Assembly (NCBI GenBank): GCA_963782465.1
Contig: CAWAJR010000003.1
Span: 248,001 to 312,000 of the forward strand
Direction of reading: 5' to 3'
Length of the DNA stretch: 64,000 bases
Source: JAODBJ01 sp963782465
GTDB lineage: Bacteria > Actinomycetota > Acidimicrobiia > IMCC26256 > PALSA-610
Part shown: piece by piece, positions 59,345-64,000 of the stretch
Layout of the letters: every line of letters begins with the position of its first letter
Numbering within the stretch: position 1 is the first letter of the stretch
The notes under the pieces: model-generated
What the model was told of the DNA's origin: nothing
Seen by the model: only the letters and a program-made list of their open reading frames with translations
Databases searched by the model: none
Position numbers and translations under genes: made by a program

Positions 59345-61243
59345 TCAGGCGTCGACGTCGACGTCGACCACCGCGGCCGCGAACTGCGAGTTGTAGAGCC
59401 GCGAGTACGGCCCGTCGCGACTGAGCAATTGCTTGTGCGATCCCTGCTCGACGATCCGGCCGTGCTCCATCACGAGGATGTTGTCGGCGCCGCGGATCGT
59501 CGACAGCCGGTGCGCGATCACGAAACTGGTGCGCTCGTGGCGCAGCGCGTTCATCGCTTCCTGGATCAGCACTTCGGTGCGCGTGTCGACCGAGCTGGTC
59601 GCCTCGTCGAGGATGAGGATGGCAGGGTCGGCGAGGAACGCGTGGGCGATGGTGAGCAGCTGCTTCTGCCCGGCACTGATGTTGTCGCCCTCTTCGTTGA
59701 TCATCGAGTCGTAGCCGTCGGGCAGCGAGTGCACGAAACGATCGACGTAGGTCGCCTTCGCCGCCGCCAGGATCTGCTCCTCGGTCGCGGCAGGGTTGCC
59801 GTAGGCGATGTTGTCGCGGATGGTGCCGCCGAACAGCCACGTGTCCTGGAGGACCATGCCGAGCTTCGAGCGCAGCTCCGGGCGCGGCATGGCCGCGATG
59901 TCGCGGCCGTCGAGCGTGATACTGCCGCCGTTCAGCTCGTAGAACCGCATGATGAGGTTGACCAGCGTCGTCTTCCCCGCGCCGGTGGGACCGACGATCG
60001 CGATCGTCTGGCCCGGCTCGGCGACGAGCGAGAGGTCCTCGATCAGCGGCCGGTCGGGATCGTACGAGAAGCTGACGTTCCGGAACTCGACCCGGCCCCG
60101 CACCGGGGCCGCGCCGACCGTCGCCGCCGGGTCGACCGACTGCTCGTCGGCGTCGAGGAACTCGACCACCCGTTCGAACGACGCGATCCCCGACTGGAAC
60201 ACGTTCATCATCGACGCGAGCTGCGTGAGCGGCATCGAGAAGGTGCGGGAGTACTGGATGAACGCCTGGATGTCGCCGACGGTGATCGCCCCGCTCGAAA
60301 CGCGCAGACCACCGACCACGGCGACGAGCACGTACTGGATGTTGCCCATGAACATCGTGAGCGGCTGCATGAGGCTCGACATGAACTGGGCACCGAACGA
60401 CGACTCGAACAGCTCGTCGTTCGTGTCGCGGAACTCCTGCTCGACTTCGCGCTGGCGGCCGAAGGCCTTCACCACGTTGTGACCGGTGAACGTCTCCTCG
60501 ATGTGGGCATTGAGGACGCCGGTGCTCTTCCACTGCGAGATGAACCGAGGTCGAGCGCGCTTGGCGACGATGCGCATCAGCCAGATCGACACCGGAACGG
60601 TGCTGAGCGCGACCACCGCGAGCAGCGGCGAGATCGTGAACATCATGGCCGCGGTACCGATGAGCAGCAGCACGGATGTGAGCATCTGGCTCAACGTCTG
60701 CTGGAGGCTCTGGGCGACGTTGTCGATGTCGTTGGTGACCCGGCTGAGGAGATCCCCGCGAGCCTGCTTGTCGATGTACGACAGCGGGAGCGCGTTGACC
60801 TTGTCCTCGACGTCGGAGCGCAGCCGGTGCATGAGCCGTTGCACGACACCGGCCAGCATGTACGACGCAACGATCGAGAGCGCCGACGAACCGCCGTAGA
60901 GCAGCACCGCGCTGTAGAGCACGTGGTGCAGTTGCCCGAACGGCATGTGGTGGTGAAGAACGCCCTGGATGATGAGGTCGGTGCCGTGCCCGAGCACCTT
61001 GGGGCCGAACACATTGAGGGTCGCGCTCGCGATCGCGACGATCGCGATCACCACGAGGACGACCTTCATGGCGCCGAGCATCACGAACATGCGGCGCAGC
61101 GAACCGCGGAAGTCCTTCGAGCGCTCTCCCGGCACGCCCATGGAGTTCCAACGGCCTTGCGGCCGCGTCTCGGGCCGTGAGAGGTCGACGCCCTCGTCGT
61201 CCTGGTCGCGGTGCTCGTCGTGGCGGTCGTCGAGGATCGTCAC
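59345..61243 (-). CDS. ABC exporter half-transporter, permease fused to ATPase (second subunit)
   Basis: The 632-residue product has six transmembrane helices (about 50-330), with LPLSYIDKQARGDLLSRVTNDIDNVAQSLQQ as the conserved intracellular loop. The ATPase domain has Walker A GPTGAGKTTLVNLIMRF, a degenerate signature ISAGQKQLLTIAHAF, Walker B ILILDEATSSVDTRTE, and H-loop IAHRLSTIRGADNILVM. The signature S-A-G-Q is close to canonical S-G-G-Q. It overlaps the partner gene at 61240 by four bases (GTGA), so the pair forms a coupled heterodimer like BmrCD or TM287/288. The start is a GTG at 61243. Confidence 0.93.
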   Translation of the reverse strand: MTILDDRHDEHRDQDDEGVDLSRPETRPQGRWNSMGVPGERSKDFRGSLRRMFVMLGAMKVVLVVIAIVAIASATLNVFGPKVLGHGTDLIIQGVLHHHMPFGQLHHVLYSAVLLYGGSSALSIVASYMLAGVVQRLMHRLRSDVEDKVNALPLSYIDKQARGDLLSRVTNDIDNVAQSLQQTLSQMLTSVLLLIGTAAMMFTISPLLAVVALSTVPVSIWLMRIVAKRARPRFISQWKSTGVLNAHIEETFTGHNVVKAFGRQREVEQEFRDTNDELFESSFGAQFMSSLMQPLTMFMGNIQYVLVAVVGGLRVSSGAITVGDIQAFIQYSRTFSMPLTQLASMMNVFQSGIASFERVVEFLDADEQSVDPAATVGAAPVRGRVEFRNVSFSYDPDRPLIEDLSLVAEPGQTIAIVGPTGAGKTTLVNLIMRFYELNGGSITLDGRDIAAMPRPELRSKLGMVLQDTWLFGGTIRDNIAYGNPAATEEQILAAAKATYVDRFVHSLPDGYDSMINEEGDNISAGQKQLLTIAHAFLADPAILILDEATSSVDTRTEVLIQEAMNALRHERTSFVIAHRLSTIRGADNILVMEHGRIVEQGSHKQLLSRDGPYSRLYNSQFAAAVVDVDVDA

Positions 61244-62973
61244 GCCGCGCTCTTCTCGCCGATCTGCGACTGGACGATCTCGGCGTACGTCGGGTTGCTC
61301 GCAATGAGCTCGTCGTGCGTGCCCGAACCGATGACGGCACCGTCCTCCAACACCAGGATGTTGTCGGCGTTCGAGATGGTCGAGACCCGCTGGGCCACGA
61401 TGACGACGGCCGCATCGCGCGTGTAGGGCACGAGCGCGGCGCGCAGGCGGGCGTCGGTTGCGAGGTCGAGGGCCGAGAACGAGTCGTCGAACACGTAGAT
61501 GTCGGGCCGGCGGATCAGCGCACGGGCGATCGAGAGGCGCTGGCGCTGGCCGCCCGACACGTTGGTGCCACCCTGCTCGATGCGGGCGTAGAGCCCGCCC
61601 GGCATCGCCTGCACGAAGTCGCGGGCCTGCGCGACCTCCAACGCGGTCCACATCTCTTCCTCGGTCGCGTCGGGCTTGCCGAACTTGAGGTTGCTGGCGA
61701 CCGTGCCCGAGAAGAGATAGGGCCGCTGCGGGACGTAACCGATGGTGTTCCAGAGCACGTCGGCGTGCAGGTCGCGCACGTTGACGTCGCCCACGAGCAC
61801 GCTGCCCTCGGTGCTGTCGAAGAGGCGCAGGATCAGGTTGACGAGCGTCGTCTTGCCGGCGCCGGTACTGCCGATGATCGCGGTGGTCTGGCCCGGTTGG
61901 GTCCGGAACGAGATGTTCTGGAGCACGGCATGCTCGGCACCGGGGTAGTGGAACCCGACGTCGCGAAACTCGAGCGCGCCATGGGTGATCACGTCATGGA
62001 CCGGGTTGGCCGGGGGAACAACGCTCGCGTCGGTGTCGAGCACCTCCTCGATACGGTCGGCCGACACCGACGCCCGCGGGATCATCGAGATCATGAAGGT
62101 GGCCATCACCACCGACATGAGGATCTGCACGAGGTAGGTGAGGTACGCGACCAGCGAACCGACCTGGATGTCGCCATGGCTGATCCGGCTCGCGCCCAGC
62201 CACAGCACGGCGACGCTCGACGCGTTGATGAGGAAGTTCACCGTCGGGAACATCGACGACATCAGCCGGCCCGCCCGCAACGACACCGCGGTGAGCTCGT
62301 CGTTGGCGCCCTTGAACCGCCGGGTCTCCTCGGGTTCGCGCACGAACGCCCGCACGACGCGGATACCGGTGATCTGCTCGCGCAACACCCGGTTCACCTG
62401 GTCGATGCGTTCCTGCATCAACCGGAACGCGGGCACCATCTGCGAGACCAGGATGCCGAGCACGATCGCGGCGATCGGCATCGCGACCACGAGGATGAAC
62501 GACAGGCCGACGTCTTGCCGAAGCGCCATGATGACGCCCACGACCATCGTGATCGGCGCCGCGATCGCCATCGTGCACGCCATCACCACCAGCAACTGCA
62601 CCTGCTGCACATCGTTGGTGATCCGGGTGATCAGCGACGGCGCGCCGAACTGGCCGACCTCACGGGCCGAGAAGTCGGTGACCTGGTGGAAGAGGTTCTT
62701 GCGTAGGTCGCGACCGAAGCTCATCGCGACCTTGCCGCCGAAATAGACGGCCGCGACCGAGAACACGATCTGGATGAGCGCGAACACGACCATGATCGCG
62801 CCCCACACGTAGATGTAGTGCACGTTGCCGGGGAGAACGCCGTTGTCGATGATGCGCGCGTTGATCGTCGGCAGGGTGAGCGCGGCCGTGGTCTGCACTG
62901 TCTGCAGCCCGACGATCAGCAACAACAGGTGGCGGTACGGCCCGAGGTGCGACCGTAGGAGTCGGCTCAGCAC
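61240..62973 (-). CDS. ABC exporter half-transporter, permease fused to ATPase (first subunit)
   Basis: The 577-residue product has six transmembrane helices (about 15-300). The intracellular loop is LFHQVTDFSAREVGQFGAPSLITRITNDVQQVQ. The ATPase domain has Walker A GSTGAGKTTLVNLILRL, the signature VSGGQRQRLSIARALI, Walker B DIYVFDDSFSALDLATDARL and VAQRVSTISNADNILVLEDG. The catalytic Glu after Walker B is Asp (D-D-S), and the H-loop His is Gln (A-Q-R-V-S). This is the degenerate half of a heterodimer, the partner at 59345 having the intact residues. GTG at 62973, overlapping the TetR stop by seven bases, with AAAGAGG upstream. Confidence 0.93.
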   Translation of the reverse strand: MLSRLLRSHLGPYRHLLLLIVGLQTVQTTAALTLPTINARIIDNGVLPGNVHYIYVWGAIMVVFALIQIVFSVAAVYFGGKVAMSFGRDLRKNLFHQVTDFSAREVGQFGAPSLITRITNDVQQVQLLVVMACTMAIAAPITMVVGVIMALRQDVGLSFILVVAMPIAAIVLGILVSQMVPAFRLMQERIDQVNRVLREQITGIRVVRAFVREPEETRRFKGANDELTAVSLRAGRLMSSMFPTVNFLINASSVAVLWLGASRISHGDIQVGSLVAYLTYLVQILMSVVMATFMISMIPRASVSADRIEEVLDTDASVVPPANPVHDVITHGALEFRDVGFHYPGAEHAVLQNISFRTQPGQTTAIIGSTGAGKTTLVNLILRLFDSTEGSVLVGDVNVRDLHADVLWNTIGYVPQRPYLFSGTVASNLKFGKPDATEEEMWTALEVAQARDFVQAMPGGLYARIEQGGTNVSGGQRQRLSIARALIRRPDIYVFDDSFSALDLATDARLRAALVPYTRDAAVVIVAQRVSTISNADNILVLEDGAVIGSGTHDELIASNPTYAEIVQSQIGEKSAA

Positions 62974-63587
62974 GGCGGCCTCTTTCCGCCCACACCGTGC
63001 AGGAAGAGACCGAGGATCTCTTCCGCTGACATTGCCTCCCCGACCAGCATCGGGTGGGTGGTGGAGAGGGTGAGGGCGCGCAGCATCCGGGCGGCGACGA
63101 TCGGCTCCACCGTGATGCGGTCGCGACACGCATCGAAGAGCCGGACGAGCGCATCACTGTCGGCGATCGGGCGGCGCGACATCTCGTGGAACCGCGGCCC
63201 GATGATCGACGCGAGCCGCCAGATGTCGATGACCCGTTGTTGCATGATCTCGATCGCGGCGGAAAGCGTCGCTTCGAAGCCGAGATCGGCACGAATCGCG
63301 CCGAGCGCCGTTTCGAGCGGCGCGGGGTCGAGCGCGGCTTCGACGACGGCGGTGATCAGTTCTTCCTTGTCGGTGAAGGCACGGAAGATCGTGCCCTCCG
63401 CGATGCCGGCCGCTTCGGCGATCTGCTTGCTCGTGACCCGCTCGCCGTACTCGAGGAGCACCGGCAGCGTCGCGGCCACGATCATCGAACGGCGCTGGTC
63501 GGGCGGCAACGCCGCCGCGCGCTTCGACTTGTGCTTGCGCAACGGGGCGGGGACGGCCGGCGCCGTCCCCGCCGGGGGGCCGCTCAT
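62967..63587 (-). CDS. TetR-family transcriptional regulator
   Basis: The 206-residue product has an N-terminal extension rich in Pro/Lys/Arg, then a TetR helix-turn-helix: DQRRSMIVAATLPVLLEYGERVTSKQIAEAAGIAEGTIFRAFTDKEELITAVVEAALD. Its C-terminal ligand domain has no recognised motif. I use the ATG at 63587 (MSGPPAGT); ATG at 63596 is also possible. Both follow the palindromic operator at 63605-63624. It overlaps the first ABC gene by seven bases, so the three genes make an operon that TetR is likely to control itself. Confidence 0.92.
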   Translation of the reverse strand: MSGPPAGTAPAVPAPLRKHKSKRAAALPPDQRRSMIVAATLPVLLEYGERVTSKQIAEAAGIAEGTIFRAFTDKEELITAVVEAALDPAPLETALGAIRADLGFEATLSAAIEIMQQRVIDIWRLASIIGPRFHEMSRRPIADSDALVRLFDACRDRITVEPIVAARMLRALTLSTTHPMLVGEAMSAEEILGLFLHGVGGKRPPC

Positions 63588-63604
63588 ACGCTCCATCGTA
63601 GCTG

Positions 63605-63624
63605 ATGAGTGAGCCCTCACTCAT
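63605..63624. promoter_or_regulatory. perfect palindromic TetR operator
   Basis: ATGAGTGAG (63605-63613) and CTCACTCAT (63616-63624) are perfect inverted repeats with a CC spacer. They lie just upstream of the tetR start and 20 bases after the MMPL stop (63644). The half-site TGAGTGAG is like those of well-known TetR-type repressors of actinobacteria. Self-regulation of the tetR-ABC-ABC operon is the obvious reading. Confidence 0.8.
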
Positions 63625-63643
63625 ATTGGGCCGAGCCGGCACC

Positions 63644-64000
63644 TCACCGCCCGGCGCCGACCAGTTCGCCCTCGGGCTCCTCCTCGACGTCGACGACGAC
63701 CGGGCCCTCGACCCGGACCTGCGGCACCGCCCGCGACAGCCAGCGTGGCAACCACCAGTTGGCATCGCCGAGGAGTTCCATCGTCGCCGGCACGAGCACG
63801 ATGCGCACGATCGACGCGTCGACCGCGACGGCGACCGCGAGCCCGAGCCCGATGAGCTTGAGCGCCCGGATGTCGGAGACGACGAAGCTGCCGAACACGA
63901 ACACCATGATGAGCGCGGCCGCGGTGATGACCCGAGCCGTGCTCGCCAGCCCTTCGGCAACCGCGCTGGCGTTGTCGCCGGTGCGGTCGTAGTGCTCCCG
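63644..64000 (-). CDS. MMPL family RND transporter, C-terminal part, cut by window edge
   Basis: The visible 118 residues start at the right edge in frame: REHYDRTGDNASAVAEGLASTARVITAAALIMVFVFGSF, then LIGLGLAVAVAVDASIVRIVLVPATMELLG and ANWWLPRWLSRAVP. This is the C-terminal transmembrane part of MMPL proteins, with D-x-x-x-V-R in the last helices and N-W-W-L-P after. These export lipids or drugs across the cytoplasmic membrane using proton flow. The gene continues beyond 64000. It is upstream of tetR on the same strand, with the operator between, so it may share regulation or have read-through. Confidence 0.9.
   Translation of the reverse strand, partial: REHYDRTGDNASAVAEGLASTARVITAAALIMVFVFGSFVVSDIRALKLIGLGLAVAVAVDASIVRIVLVPATMELLGDANWWLPRWLSRAVPQVRVEGPVVVDVEEEPEGELVGAGR

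Noticed and set aside
59075..61180. 701-residue open frame on the plus strand
   Set aside because: Antisense to the ABC exporter gene, which has full Walker and signature motifs.

Overview
This is a 64 kb stretch of a high-GC bacterial chromosome, most likely from an actinomycete. The grounds are very high third-position GC, many GTG and TTG starts, two F420-type luciferase-like oxidoreductases, STAND-class SARP/LuxR regulators, a muconolactone-isomerase-like protein, DUF2889 and DUF1214 proteins, and a TIGR03086-type mycothiol-enzyme-like domain. The mix suggests an environmental lineage such as Acidimicrobiia rather than Streptomyces, but the sequence alone does not settle that. I saw no rRNA, tRNA, CRISPR array, integrase or insertion sequence. 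The genes are short accessory operons on both strands, with a catabolic and lipid-oxidation flavour.

Layout. 1-4.5 kb: an F420-type oxidoreductase (cut by the left edge), an acyl-CoA dehydrogenase, a large LuxR-type ATPase regulator and a divergent methyltransferase. 4.6-12.7 kb: an SF2 helicase, a membrane-anchored HtrA-type protease, a pyridoxamine-oxidase-fold protein, a polytopic membrane protein, a methyltransferase remnant, a DinB-like protein and a DinB/SnoaL fusion. 12.7-21 kb: an AfsR-like regulator (frameshifted) divergent from a methyltransferase, MFS transporter and PIG-L deacetylase group, then an HxlR-SCP2 regulator divergent from a second acyl-CoA dehydrogenase. 21-25.6 kb: GNAT acetylase, membrane-anchored universal stress protein, Na/Ca exchanger and DUF4389 protein in one direction, and a class V aminotransferase in the other. 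25.7-34.3 kb: disulfide oxidoreductase, muconolactone-isomerase-like protein, GNAT protein, amidohydrolase, cytochrome P450, DUF2889 protein, second F420 oxidoreductase and two small barrel proteins. 34.3-46.4 kb: a 1159-residue STAND regulator, acyl-CoA thioesterase, glyoxalase-fold protein, GrpB-like protein with a decayed CoaE-like head, Gfo/Idh/MocA oxidoreductase, quinone oxidoreductase, PP-loop ligase, ABC-2 exporter, methyltransferase and aquaporin. 46.4-54.1 kb: DUF1214 protein, sulfotransferase, SDR, lipoprotein, sulfatase, OsmC protein, FMN reductase and methyltransferase. 54.2-57.9 kb: a PadR-controlled ABC-2 exporter and a membrane protein. 57.9-64 kb: a PQQ-repeat lipoprotein and, on the minus strand, an MMPL transporter, a TetR regulator and a heterodimeric ABC exporter.

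The most unusual general property is that at least ten otherwise well-conserved genes carry one apparent frameshift each, usually in a short G/C run. Every domain remains intact on both sides. That looks more like indels in the consensus (for example an uncorrected long-read or metagenome assembly) than like real decay. For those genes I give the full extent across both frames.

Several regulatory signals are clear. There is a textbook TTGACA-17-GATACT promoter overlapped by an inverted repeat in front of padR, and a perfect ATGAGTGAG/CTCACTCAT operator in front of tetR. A striking concentric palindrome lies at 8572-8619, and a 13-bp-arm inverted repeat next to a 14-bp palindrome lies at 49824-49862. 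Perfect hairpins between convergent genes probably act as bidirectional terminators. I did not find a convincing wholly new system; the two orphan palindromic sites and the degenerate CoaE-GrpB gene are the best leads.
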